DNA of 55,656 nucleotides, taken from NCBI RefSeq assembly GCF_024710845.1, contig NZ_JANJTZ010000059.1, positions 1 through 55,656 on the forward strand, written 5' to 3'. A program made the translations under genes and the position numbers. Under the pieces are notes generated by a model. That model was not told the origin of the DNA and made no database searches. It worked only from the letters and a program-made list of their open reading frames with translations. The DNA is from Mesorhizobium sp. (GTDB taxonomy: Bacteria > Pseudomonadota > Alphaproteobacteria > Rhizobiales > Rhizobiaceae). Shown here piece after piece: positions 46,787 through 55,545 of the stretch (the stretch's first letter is position 1; each line of letters starts with the position of its first letter).

Positions 46787-47640
46787 AGCAGTCGGAAGAA
46801 ACGGTCGCCGCGGGGCAGGGAGCAGATCCGGATCTCGCGGGTGTCGCGGTCGTAGTCGCGCTTCGCAAACGGAAACTGACGGGTGAACTCTATGTGCGCG
46901 ATCCGAAGGTGGAAGCGCTTATCGCCGACCTGGTGACGTTGCCGCGCGACGCGCTGCTCGCCCGGGCGGAAATCACCAAGCGTTCTGATCCCGGCTACGT
47001 TCCGAGCGAATGCCTCCTCTATTTCATTCGCGCCAGTAGCCGCGACAATAACGAGGCATGGTTTGAGCGCCTCTATCGGATACTGACCGAACGGGTGCTG
47101 CGCAGTCTGCCGAAGGCGGAAAGCCCGGACGGCAAGACGGAATCGCTTACGCGCGGAGACGTGCGCGCCAAGGTATTGGGGCGCTTCGTCGAGCTGCTTT
47201 CGGCCGACCGCGCGGGCCATGTCGACAAGCTCGACTATTTCGAGGTGCGCTTCGAGGGCGCAGTGGCGAGCCTGCGGCGCGACGCGCAGGAGAAGGCCTG
47301 GCGCGAGGAGAACCGGTCCCGGCCGCTCGAATATGATGAGGAGAGCGGCGAACTGTCGCCGGAGGTCGAGACCGCCGCAGGGTCGCACGATCCGTTCGCC
47401 GGGTCGGATTCTGACGATCCGGCTTACCGGTTGCGCATTGATGCAGCGATTGAGGCCTTACCACCAGAACAAAGCAGGATCATCCATATGTTGAAACTGG
47501 GCTTCCCCATAGACTCGAAGGAGCCGGACGTCATGACCATCGCCAAGGCCCTCGACCGCTCCGAAAAGACCGTCCGAACCTATCGCGACAAGGCCTTCGC
47601 CGCGCTGCGCGCCGCCATGGCTGACGGAGATGAGCGGTGA
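46783..47640 (+). CDS. ECF-like RNA polymerase sigma factor
   Basis: The protein has 285 residues. A region-2-like helix block spans about 85-120 (ECLLYFIRASSRDNNEAWFE). A long linker follows, rich in charged residues (about 170-210). Region 4 with its helix-turn-helix lies at about 225-280 (ALPPEQSRIIHMLKLGF and IAKALDRSEKTVRTYRDKAF). The order fits a sigma-70 family member with an extra N-terminal segment. Its position inside a toxin/ubiquitin/helicase operon is unusual; it may activate this operon or a distant set of genes. It overlaps its neighbours on both sides by four bases. Confidence 0.8.
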   Translation: MKQSEETVAAGQGADPDLAGVAVVVALRKRKLTGELYVRDPKVEALIADLVTLPRDALLARAEITKRSDPGYVPSECLLYFIRASSRDNNEAWFERLYRILTERVLRSLPKAESPDGKTESLTRGDVRAKVLGRFVELLSADRAGHVDKLDYFEVRFEGAVASLRRDAQEKAWREENRSRPLEYDEESGELSPEVETAAGSHDPFAGSDSDDPAYRLRIDAAIEALPPEQSRIIHMLKLGFPIDSKEPDVMTIAKALDRSEKTVRTYRDKAFAALRAAMADGDER

Positions 47641-48215
47641 GTCCCGCCGGCGCACGTCCATCCCGCGAATCCGTGCTCGACGCGTTTGCAGTCGAGAGCG
47701 AGCCTGACCGGCCGACCTTGGAGCGCTATCTGCGGCTTTACCCGGAATATGCCGGGGAGTTGATCGACCTCTCGCGCGAGCTTAGGCGTGAAGCCTGTGA
47801 CGATGCCGCACCGCTTTCCACCGCCGACCAGGCCTTGATCGATGCGGCTTGGTCGCGACACGCCGCGTCCTCTCCGGCGGCGGCGGCCGACCCTCTTGCG
47901 GCGCTGACGGTCGATGACTGGCGCGCGGTGGCCCGGGGGCTGGATGTGCCGCGGCAGGTCGTGACGGCGTTGCGCGAAAGGCGGGTCTTGCTTTCGAGCA
48001 TTCCGCGGCGGTTTCTCCAGCGATTTGCCGAGGCGGCGAGGAGCACGGTCGCGCAGCTGGAAGCATCCTGGGGGCCGGGCCAACTGGCCGCGGCGCGCAG
48101 CTATAAGGCGGATGCCAAGCCGGCCGTCGGCGAGCAGGTCACCTTTGAGCAAGTGCTGATCGACGCCGGCGTCCCGACCGACAAGCGCGCCCGGCTGTTG
48201 GCGGAGACCGACTGA
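47637..48215 (+). CDS. Unknown protein coupled to the sigma factor
   Basis: The protein has 192 residues with a GTG start in a GTGA overlap. No signal peptide, membrane segment or cysteine-based motif is visible apart from one Cys. The first half resembles sequences following short helical repeats (PTLERYLRLYPEYAGELIDL). The second half contains WRAVARGLDVPRQVVTALRE, which could be a small helix-turn-helix. Sitting between the sigma factor and a metallopeptidase fusion, it may be an anti-sigma or adaptor protein cleaved by the peptidase, as ImmA cleaves ImmR. That is inference only. Confidence 0.6.
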   Translation: MSPAGARPSRESVLDAFAVESEPDRPTLERYLRLYPEYAGELIDLSRELRREACDDAAPLSTADQALIDAAWSRHAASSPAAAADPLAALTVDDWRAVARGLDVPRQVVTALRERRVLLSSIPRRFLQRFAEAARSTVAQLEASWGPGQLAAARSYKADAKPAVGEQVTFEQVLIDAGVPTDKRARLLAETD

Positions 48216-48216
48216 G

Positions 48217-51200
48217 ATGGACGGCGTGGAGCTCGCCAGGCAGGTCGCCGCCGAGCTTCATGCTCGTCTCGTCGCCTCGAGCGCCGATCCCTGGTCGCCC
48301 TATGACTTTGCAGTCGCCGAGGCCAAGCGGCGCGGGATCGACGTCGAACCGACGGCCGTGGGCGCGGCCGTGCTCAACGGCGGCCGCGCGACCTTCGTCG
48401 CCGCCGACGATCTGATCCTTCATGAGAATGCGGGGTCTCGCTTCGAGCAGGCGTTCCTCGTGGCGCATGAGATTGGGCATGTCGAACTCGGCGACGACCC
48501 CGACAGCGAGCCGGCGCCGACGATCGATCCGGCGCGCCCGGCCGAGCCGTCGCCGGTCGGCATGGATCGGGTCGTCGATTATGGACGCCGGCAGCGCCGC
48601 GAGGTCCAGATGGACCTGTTCGCGCGCGAGCTTTTGCTTCCCCGCAACGTCGCGCGAGCGCTGCATGTCGACCAAGGGATATCCGCCTCGGCGATCGCCG
48701 CGAAGCTCGGCGCGCCGTTCGAAGTTGTCGCCCAGCAGCTGTTCGACGCCTTGCTCCTCCCAATCGTGCCGTCCGCCGCGGCCGAGACGCATGTGGAGCG
48801 ACCGCTCAATCCCCTGCAGGCCGCGGCCGCGGCGCATCGTGGCGAAGCCTATCTGCTCGAGGCGGGCCCCGGCACTGGCAAGACGCAGACGCTGATCGCG
48901 CGTGTAGAAGGCTTGCTGGAGGAGGGTGTCGATCCGCGGCGCATCTTGCTGCTGACCTTCTCGAACAAGGCGGCGGGCGAGATGGCCGAGCGGATCGCGC
49001 GCAAGCGGCCCGAGGCCTCGGCCGCAATGTGGATCGGCACGTTCCATGCCTTCGGCCTCGATATCATCCGTCGTTTCCATGCGGAGCTCGGCCTGCCGAA
49101 AGACCCCCGGATGATGGATCGGACCGAGGCCGTCGAGCTCCTCGAGGAAGAGTTCCCGCGGCTGAGGCTCGCCCACTATCGCAATCTCTACGATCCGACC
49201 CAGATCATCGCCGACATGCTGGCCGCCGTTTCGCGGGCGAAGGACGAGGTGGTCGACGCCGAATCCTATGCCGCGCTCGCCGACGCCATGCTTGCCAAGG
49301 CGGCGGACTCCGAGACGCGCGAGGCCGCCGAACGCGCCGGCGAGGTGGCCCGTGTCTACGCCGCCTATGAACAGCTCAAGCGCAACGCGCATTGCGTCGA
49401 CTTCGGGGATCTTGTCGCCCTGCCGGTCAAGCTGCTCGAGACCGACGCGGCCATCCGCGCAACGCTGCAGGCGCAATATGACCACGTCCTGGTCGATGAG
49501 TATCAGGACGTGAACCGCAGCAGCGTGCGCTTGCTGAGCGCGCTGCGGCCAGACGGCCGCAATCTCTGGATGGTCGGCGACGCCAAGCAGTCGATCTATC
49601 GGTTTCGGGGTGCGTCGTCCTTCAACATGACCCGGTTTGGGAAGGAGGACTTTCCCGGCGGCAAGCGCGGCCGCTTGAAGCGCAACTATCGCTCAGTGCC
49701 GGAGATCGTCGCCAGCTTCTCCGGCTTCGCGATCACGATGCGCGCGGGCGACGCCGACAGCGGTCTCGACGCGGAGCGCGACGGCAATGGTCAGAAGCCC
49801 GAGCTGCGCACGGTGCAGCGCGCCGAGCAGCAGCAAGTGGCCCTGGCCGACGTGATCGAGGCGCTTCGCGGCGAGGGCTATGCCTATCGTGAGCAGGCGG
49901 TCCTCTGCACCGGTAATGAGAAGCTGTCGACGATCGGGCAGGACCTTGAGCGGCTTGGTGTGCCCGTGCTGTTTCTGGGCAGCCTGTTCGAGCGGGCCGA
50001 GGTCAAAGATCTCCTGGCCTTGCTCTCCGTCCTTGTCGATCGGCGCGCCATGGGCTTGGTGCGCATCGCCTGCTGGCCCGACTTCATCATGTCCTTTCCG
50101 GACGTGGCGGCGATCTTCGAGCATCTGCGGGCGGCCGACCACGCCCCGGGCAGCTGGCTCCAGCAGGTGGATGCGATCCCCGGCGTCAGCGATGCCGGCC
50201 GCCAGGCGCTCGCCAAGCTCGCGGCCGCGCTCAGCCGTTTCGACCAAACGGCTGCGCCCTGGACCGTGCTCGCGACGCTGCTGCTCGATCGCACCCGCAT
50301 CGCCGCGCGCCTTGCCGGGTCGGTGGACCTAGCCGATCGCACGCGCGGCATCGCGATTTGGCAGTTCCTCAACTTCCTGCGGGTCCAGCCGGCCGGCCGC
50401 GGACTGCGTATCACGCGCGTGCTCGATCGGGTGCGCAGGCTTGTCCGTCTCGGCGACGATCGCGACCTGCGCCAGTTGCCGGCGGCCGCCCAGCATCTCG
50501 ACGCCGTGCGGCTGATGACGATCCACGGCGCTAAGGGCCTGGAGTTCGGCGGCGTCCATATTCCGGGGCTCAACAGCGACACCATCCCGCGCACGCCGCC
50601 GGCGCCGCCCTGTCCGGCGCCCGACGGCATGATCGCGGGCGCCGAAGGCAGCGCGCTGGAGGCGTTCCGCGCGGACCAGGCCGAGGAGCAGGAGTGCCTA
50701 TTCTACGTGGCGCAGTCGCGCGCCCGCGACCGTCTGGTCCTTTATGCGCCGACCGAGAAGAGCAACGGCCACAATCGACCGCTATCGCCATTCCTCGACC
50801 GTCTCGGGATCAACTTGACGCGCCGTTCGGTCGTGCCGGCGCGGCCGCTTCCCATGGCGGCGGAAGCCCAGGGCATCGAGTTGATCGTCGATGGACGGCT
50901 GCAGTTCGGGGCCGCACAAATAGCCCTTTACGAGTCCTGCCCGCGCCGCTTCTTCTACACGCATGTCTTGCAGGTCGGCGGGCGGCGGACCGCGACCGCC
51001 TTCATGCACCTTCACGAGGCGGTGCGCGTGATGGTCGAGGGGGTGATCACCTCGGATAGCCCCGTAACCGAGCGGGACTTGGAGGATCGCATCGACGTGG
51101 CGCTTGCCGGTCAGGGCCTCGGCGACCATGGCTATCGCGCGGAATTCCGCGACCTGGCGCTGGCGATGCTTCGCTTCCTCCTGGCCAATCGCGCCGACGC

Positions 51201-51618
51201 GGTCGCCGAGGCGCCGGTCGCACTCAGCCTCAATTTTGGCGGCGAAGAAATCATCGTTCGGCCGGACGAGGTGCTGGTGCGGCCGGACGGCGTCCGGACC
51301 GTCCGCCGTATCCGCACAGGTCATAGGCGGTCGGCCGAAAGCAAGGATGTCGGCGCGGCGGCGCTGATGCTGGCGGTCCAGCAGGCCTTTCCCGGCGCCG
51401 TCGCGGAGCTAGTCCATCTTTCCGACGGCGAGACGCATACGCTCGCCTTGTCGGATCGGGAGCTGAGGGGACGCAAGGACAAGCTCGCCAAGTTTCTCGG
51501 CGACATCCGCGCTGGGCGGTTTCCGGCCGCAATCTCGTCGCGCACCTGCCCGAATTGCCCGGCCTTCTTCATCTGCGGGCAGACCCCCGACGGCCCCCTG
51601 CAAAAAAAGTTCGCCTGA
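48217..51618 (+). CDS. ImmA/IrrE peptidase-UvrD helicase-Fe-S nuclease-like fusion
   Basis: The protein has 1133 residues in three parts. Residues 1-185 form an ImmA/IrrE-type zinc peptidase with HEIGH at 84-88 and FARELLLPR downstream. About 190-880 is an SF1 UvrD/AddA helicase: Walker A GPGTGKT at 217-223, VDEYQD at 426-431, IHGAKGLEF from 769. About 890-1133 is an AddB/Cas4-like nuclease domain with Fe-S cysteines C908, C1111, C1114 and C1120. The expected catalytic DxK is degenerate (RRIRTG at 1030-1035), so nuclease activity may be lost. It starts one base after the previous stop. Peptidase action on the preceding protein or on conjugated targets is a testable idea. Confidence 0.9.
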   Translation: MDGVELARQVAAELHARLVASSADPWSPYDFAVAEAKRRGIDVEPTAVGAAVLNGGRATFVAADDLILHENAGSRFEQAFLVAHEIGHVELGDDPDSEPAPTIDPARPAEPSPVGMDRVVDYGRRQRREVQMDLFARELLLPRNVARALHVDQGISASAIAAKLGAPFEVVAQQLFDALLLPIVPSAAAETHVERPLNPLQAAAAAHRGEAYLLEAGPGTGKTQTLIARVEGLLEEGVDPRRILLLTFSNKAAGEMAERIARKRPEASAAMWIGTFHAFGLDIIRRFHAELGLPKDPRMMDRTEAVELLEEEFPRLRLAHYRNLYDPTQIIADMLAAVSRAKDEVVDAESYAALADAMLAKAADSETREAAERAGEVARVYAAYEQLKRNAHCVDFGDLVALPVKLLETDAAIRATLQAQYDHVLVDEYQDVNRSSVRLLSALRPDGRNLWMVGDAKQSIYRFRGASSFNMTRFGKEDFPGGKRGRLKRNYRSVPEIVASFSGFAITMRAGDADSGLDAERDGNGQKPELRTVQRAEQQQVALADVIEALRGEGYAYREQAVLCTGNEKLSTIGQDLERLGVPVLFLGSLFERAEVKDLLALLSVLVDRRAMGLVRIACWPDFIMSFPDVAAIFEHLRAADHAPGSWLQQVDAIPGVSDAGRQALAKLAAALSRFDQTAAPWTVLATLLLDRTRIAARLAGSVDLADRTRGIAIWQFLNFLRVQPAGRGLRITRVLDRVRRLVRLGDDRDLRQLPAAAQHLDAVRLMTIHGAKGLEFGGVHIPGLNSDTIPRTPPAPPCPAPDGMIAGAEGSALEAFRADQAEEQECLFYVAQSRARDRLVLYAPTEKSNGHNRPLSPFLDRLGINLTRRSVVPARPLPMAAEAQGIELIVDGRLQFGAAQIALYESCPRRFFYTHVLQVGGRRTATAFMHLHEAVRVMVEGVITSDSPVTERDLEDRIDVALAGQGLGDHGYRAEFRDLALAMLRFLLANRADAVAEAPVALSLNFGGEEIIVRPDEVLVRPDGVRTVRRIRTGHRRSAESKDVGAAALMLAVQQAFPGAVAELVHLSDGETHTLALSDRELRGRKDKLAKFLGDIRAGRFPAAISSRTCPNCPAFFICGQTPDGPLQKKFA

Positions 51619-51644
51619 CCTTACCGGTCGGCGGATCCCGTCCC

Positions 51645-51697
51645 GATTGGACCCTTAGAGCCGCGGCGTCGCCTCGGCAGAACCTAAGGACCCAATC
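51645..51697 (+). promoter_or_regulatory. Hairpin covering the ribosome binding site of the multiubiquitin gene
   Basis: GATTGGACCCTTAG (51645-51658) pairs with CTAAGGACCCAATC (51684-51697) except at two central positions, and an inner GCCG/CGGC stem extends it. The right arm contains AAGGA (51686-51690), the Shine-Dalgarno sequence of the ATG at 51700. Folding would block initiation, suggesting translational control, or it may mark mRNA processing between the two halves of the operon. Confidence 0.65.
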
Positions 51698-51699
51698 TC

Positions 51700-52446
51700 A
51701 TGAACACCGAAGAACTGCTTGATGACGACGACCTCGGCGACGCCCTGCGCGAAGGCCGGGCGCTGCGTCCGGCGCGGGGGTATCGCTTTCTCCTCGCGCA
51801 GGGCGATCTCAACTTCCAGTCCCGTCAGGTGAGCGATCCTGTGCCGCTCGGCCGCCAGTTGCTCGAGGCCGGCGCCCTGGGCCCGCGGGACGGCTACAGC
51901 CTGTTCGCGATTCTGCCCTCGGGCGACTTCGAGGACGTGCGGCTGAACGAGCTCTTCGACCTGCGCGAGCACGGCGCAGAGCGGTTCGTCGCCTTCCTAA
52001 CGGATCGCGACTTCAAGCTCACGCTGAACGACGACGAGCTGCGCTGGGGCAAGCCGATCATCAGCGGCGCGGTGCTCTACGGCCTCGCCAAGCCCGGCGA
52101 GGGAGAGGCTGTTTTCCTTGAGGTCCCGGGCGGCGAAGATCGTCTGATCGAGCATGGCGAGCTGATCGATCTGGCCGAGCCCGGCATCGAGCGGTTCATC
52201 ACAGCGCGCCTGACGTTCGAGATCATCGTCAATTCGCGGCCGCGCACGGTGAACGCCCGCACGGTCACGTTCGAGCAGATCGTCCAGCTCGCTTTCCCGG
52301 GCCAGCACGAGCCGAACGTCGTCTTCTCGATGACCTACCGGCACGCGGCATCGACGCCGCACGCGGGCGAACTCGGGGCTGGCGGCTCGGTCGACGTCAA
52401 GAAGAAAGGCACGGTGTTCAATGTCACGCGAACTGTTCAGTCGTAA
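51700..52446 (+). CDS. Multiubiquitin (tandem ubiquitin-like) protein
   Basis: The 248-residue protein consists of three successive beta-grasp units: about 27-100 (YRFLLAQGDLNFQSRQVSDP), 101-167 (RFVAFLTDRDFKLTLNDDEL) and 168-248 (LTFEIIVNSRPRTVNARTV). This matches the multiubiquitin family of bacterial ubiquitin-like conjugation operons. The C-terminus reads FNVTRTVQS, with no diglycine, as in other members of this type, so activation would need a different tail chemistry or processing. It overlaps the E1/E2-like gene by 26 bases. Confidence 0.9.
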   Translation: MNTEELLDDDDLGDALREGRALRPARGYRFLLAQGDLNFQSRQVSDPVPLGRQLLEAGALGPRDGYSLFAILPSGDFEDVRLNELFDLREHGAERFVAFLTDRDFKLTLNDDELRWGKPIISGAVLYGLAKPGEGEAVFLEVPGGEDRLIEHGELIDLAEPGIERFITARLTFEIIVNSRPRTVNARTVTFEQIVQLAFPGQHEPNVVFSMTYRHAASTPHAGELGAGGSVDVKKKGTVFNVTRTVQS

Positions 52447-53593
52447 TCCCGACCTCAAGCGGCTGCGGGACGAAGGCTACTTCGTCCTGCGGCAGGGCGG
52501 GCATCTCGTCATGCGGGAGGTGCCCTATGTCGATGCGCGTCGCGAGGTGCGCATCGGCACCCTCATCTCGAGCCTCACGCTGGCCGGCGATGCGACGCGC
52601 AGGCCCGACACCCATGTCGTCCATTGGGACGGCGACTTTCCGTGCCGCGCCGATGGGACGCCTATCCAGGGGATCTCGCATCAGGCCGGGGCCTTCGACC
52701 TCGGCCACGGTCTGAAAGCCACGCACAGCTTCTCGAGCAAGCCGGATGGCGGCTACACGGACTACCACCACAAGATGACGAGCTACGCGAACATCATTGC
52801 GGGCCCGGCCGCGGTGCTGAAGCCCGGCATGACCCCCCGCACCTTCCGCGAGCCGGAAGAGGACGAGGACAGCGTCTTCAACTATGTCGAGACCGCCTCC
52901 GACCGTGTCGGTATCGGCATCCTGACCGAGCGGCTCGTCAACGAGCGGGTCGCCATCATCGGCGGCGGCGGCACCGGCGGCTACATCCTGGACTTCGTCG
53001 CCAAGACGCCGGTCCGCGAGATTCGGCTCTTCGACAGCGACGAGTTCCTGACCCACAACGCTTTTCGGGCGCCGGGCGCGCCGACCCTGGAGGAACTGCG
53101 CGAGGCGCCGAAGAAGGTCGACTATCTGAAGCGCATCTACAGCCGGATGCACCGCAACATCGTGGCGCACGATGTCGAGCTCGGAGCCGACAACCTGCAC
53201 CTTCTCGACGGCGTCACCTTCGCGTTCCTGTCGCTCGACGCCGGCGAAGCGAAGCGGTTGATCGTCGAGAAGCTTGAGGCGATCGGCGCCGTGTTCGTCG
53301 ATGTCGGTATGGGCCTCGAGCTCGACGAGGGGTCGCTCGGCGGTATCCTGCGGGTGACCGCCAGCACGCCGGAGAAGCGGGATCATGCGCGCCAGCGCAT
53401 CTCCTTCGTCGGCGGCGGCGCCAAGGACATCTACGCCTCCAACATCCAGGTCGCGGACCTCAACGCCCTGAATGCGGTCCTCGCGGTGGTGAAGTGGAAA
53501 AAAATCCGCGGCTTCTACCGTGATCTCGAGGGCGAGCATCACTGCACCTACACGACTGACGGCAACATGCTGATCAACGGAGACCTCGGGTGA
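52421..53593 (+). CDS. E2-like (DUF6791) - ThiF/E1-like adenylyltransferase fusion
   Basis: The protein has 390 residues. The N-terminal part (about 1-160) carries an E2-like region with C75 in GDFPCRADG and the conserved HHKMTSYANIIAGPA. The C-terminal part is a ThiF/E1 domain with the nucleotide loop GGGGTGG at 181-187 and LFDSDEF following. It would adenylate the C-terminus of the ubiquitin-like protein and pass it to a cysteine. Gene order multiubiquitin, E2-ThiF, DUF6527 is that of known bacterial ubiquitin-like conjugation operons. Which cysteine is catalytic is unproven. Confidence 0.9.
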   Translation: MSRELFSRNPDLKRLRDEGYFVLRQGGHLVMREVPYVDARREVRIGTLISSLTLAGDATRRPDTHVVHWDGDFPCRADGTPIQGISHQAGAFDLGHGLKATHSFSSKPDGGYTDYHHKMTSYANIIAGPAAVLKPGMTPRTFREPEEDEDSVFNYVETASDRVGIGILTERLVNERVAIIGGGGTGGYILDFVAKTPVREIRLFDSDEFLTHNAFRAPGAPTLEELREAPKKVDYLKRIYSRMHRNIVAHDVELGADNLHLLDGVTFAFLSLDAGEAKRLIVEKLEAIGAVFVDVGMGLELDEGSLGGILRVTASTPEKRDHARQRISFVGGGAKDIYASNIQVADLNALNAVLAVVKWKKIRGFYRDLEGEHHCTYTTDGNMLINGDLG

Positions 53594-54033
53594 TACGGCA
53601 CAAGCGACTCGAGCATCGTTTCGTCGAACACATCCCTGAGCGCCTTGAGGCCGGCGTTCTCTATGTTTCGATGGAATATGCGACCTCGGTCCACAGCTGC
53701 TGCTGCGGTTGCGGCGAGGAGGTTGTCGCACCCTTCACACCTACGGACTGGAAGATGACGTTCGACGGCGAGACCATCTCGCTACGTCCGTCGATTGGCA
53801 ATTGGACGCTGAAGTGCCGATCACATTATGCGATCGATCGCGGCAAGGTGATTGAAGCCGGTCCATGGAGCGATGAGCAGATCGAAGCCGAGCGTCGGCG
53901 TGATCGGACCACCAAGACGCGCTTCTACGGACAATCGCCCACGGGGCAACCTCCCGTTCAGTCTGTTCAATCCGGCGCAACGCCAAGCTTCTGGAGGCGA
54001 GTCTGGAGCAGAATAATTGGTCAATCACAATGA
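53590..54033 (+). CDS. DUF6527 zinc-binding protein of ubiquitin-like operon
   Basis: The 147-residue protein has a GTG start overlapping the previous stop (GTGA). The conserved core has VSMEYATSVHSCCCGCGEEV with C37, C38, C39 and C41, a downstream C76 and H79 (CRSHY), and PTDWKMTFDGE. The residue pattern indicates one zinc site. The family occurs with multiubiquitin and ThiF genes and may act as processing peptidase or ligase-like factor; its exact role is not settled here. The C-terminal 35 residues are probably a flexible, basic tail. Confidence 0.88.
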   Translation: MIRHKRLEHRFVEHIPERLEAGVLYVSMEYATSVHSCCCGCGEEVVAPFTPTDWKMTFDGETISLRPSIGNWTLKCRSHYAIDRGKVIEAGPWSDEQIEAERRRDRTTKTRFYGQSPTGQPPVQSVQSGATPSFWRRVWSRIIGQSQ

Positions 54034-54125
54034 AAAACTTGTGGGCTATCTTTCACCGAAAGGATTTCGTGTCCGAATTGCGCTGCCCCAGTGCAATTGC
54101 AAACCTGTACGAAGAAGATTGGTAG
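54030..54125 (+). CDS. Possible 31-residue ORF coupled to DUF6527
   Basis: An ATGA overlap with the DUF6527 stop opens a frame starting MKNLWAIFHRKDF and ending in LYEEDW before a TAG. No nearby Shine-Dalgarno is needed for coupled reinitiation, but no homologue is recognised. The following 120 bases up to the AddB-like gene contain only its ribosome binding site AAGGAGG. It could be the remnant of a deleted gene. Confidence 0.3.
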   Translation: MKNLWAIFHRKDFVSELRCPSAIANLYEEDW

Positions 54126-54246
54126 TCTTCAAGGAAATGACATCGGGAACGGGCATCGCGCTACGGTTACGTGCTCGCCAAGCGCAACGGCAGCGTTTCT
54201 GCAGCAGGGACGAGATAAGAGCGACCTCGGAAGGAGGAAACCCACC

Positions 54247-55545
54247 ATGACCACCGCGAGACGATCCACTCTTGTCGTCCATAGTCGCCTCGCTATGCGA
54301 GAGGCCCGCCTTGCGGCGGCGCGCGGTGGTCGCCATGGCCTCCAGATCATGTCCTTCGAGCAAGCCGCCGTGCGGCTCGCCGGCGGCTTTGCCCGGCCGA
54401 TCGACAACGAAAGCCTGCGTGCCGTGATCCAGGCGGTCCTGCCGGCAACTCCGATGGGCGAGCTGGAGAGCATCAAAATGCTCCCCGGCATGATCGACGC
54501 GGCGGCCGAGACCCTGCATAAGTCTTGGCGCGCGGTCATCGACCTCGCCGCGCGAGCCTCCGACCATCCTCGCCTCAACGCCATTGCCCGGCTGGAAGCG
54601 GCTGTCCTCGATCAGCTTCCGCCCGGCATGATGCGCCCCGTCGACATCGTCGCCGCCGCGATCAGGCGCATTGCCCACGCTCCGGCGGTCCTCGGGCCGA
54701 TGGAGATCATCGGCCTGACTGAACTCTCGCCGTGTTGGCGGCCGCTCCTGAACGAACTCACCACGCAGATCTCCGTGCAATGGATGGCCGGGCCGAGGGC
54801 CGTTCCCGCCTGGTTGGAAGGTACCGGCGTAAGCGTGTCGCGTACATCGGGGGAATCGCCGACGCTCGGTGCCGTCAGCGGGGCAACGGCCTATCACGAA
54901 GCCATCGAAGCTATGCGCTGGGTGCGATCACTGCTCGCCTCGGAAACGGCGCCTTGGGAGATCGCCATCGCTACCGCATCGCCCGGCGACTATGACGATC
55001 ATTTCTTGGCCTTGCGCGCAGACGCCAATATCGACCTGCACTTCGTCCACGGCGTCAGAACCATCACCACCCGCGAGGGACAGGCGGCTGCTGCGCTGGC
55101 CGACATCGTCGTCCGCGGCCTGTCGCAGACGCGCCTCCGTCGTCTCGCAACCCTTTGCCGGGAATCAGCGCCGTTTGCAGCCATGCCCGAAGGCTGGCTA
55201 CGCGTCCTGCCGACCGATGCGCCGCTGTCGACGCCCAGCGCCTGGAGCCGCCTGCTGACGCGGCTGAAGTCGGAAGATTGGCCAGACGGCGCGGATCACG
55301 CTCCGGCGCTGCGCGCGGCAGCCGAGCTGCTCGCGAAGGGACCGGGCGCCGCGCCGGAGATCGGCGAGGCCTTCCTCAAGGGCCGGGCTCTCGGCATCTG
55401 GCGCAAGGCGCTGCTCGCCGGGCCTGCCGCCTCGATCGACGCTACCCTCCAAACCCTGAAGCAGGATGATGGGCTCGAAGCCTGCGTGTCCGTGGCCTGG
55501 ATGCCGGCCAGCGCGCTAGGCTCAGGACCTATTAATTTGGTTTGA
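54247..55545 (+). pseudogene. AddB-like PD-(D/E)XK/helicase-fold protein, truncated by IS
   Basis: Only the first about 424 codons are native; AAGGAGG lies ten bases ahead of the ATG. The sequence resembles the N-terminal, ATPase-dead helicase part of AddB-family proteins (YHEAIEAMRWVRSLLAS, EIAIATASPGDYDDHFLALR, LHFVHGVRTITTREGQAA). After ASALG it runs into IS sequence and stops at 55545. The C-terminal nuclease domain expected in this family is therefore cut off. With the UvrD fusion it would form an AddAB-like pair, now probably inactive in this strain. Confidence 0.8.

Noticed and set aside
48139-49485. 448-codon minus-strand frame
   Set aside because: It is antisense to the peptidase-helicase fusion and shows no known motif.
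52424-53731. 435-codon minus-strand frame
   Set aside because: It mirrors the E2-ThiF gene, whose sense product has clear motifs.
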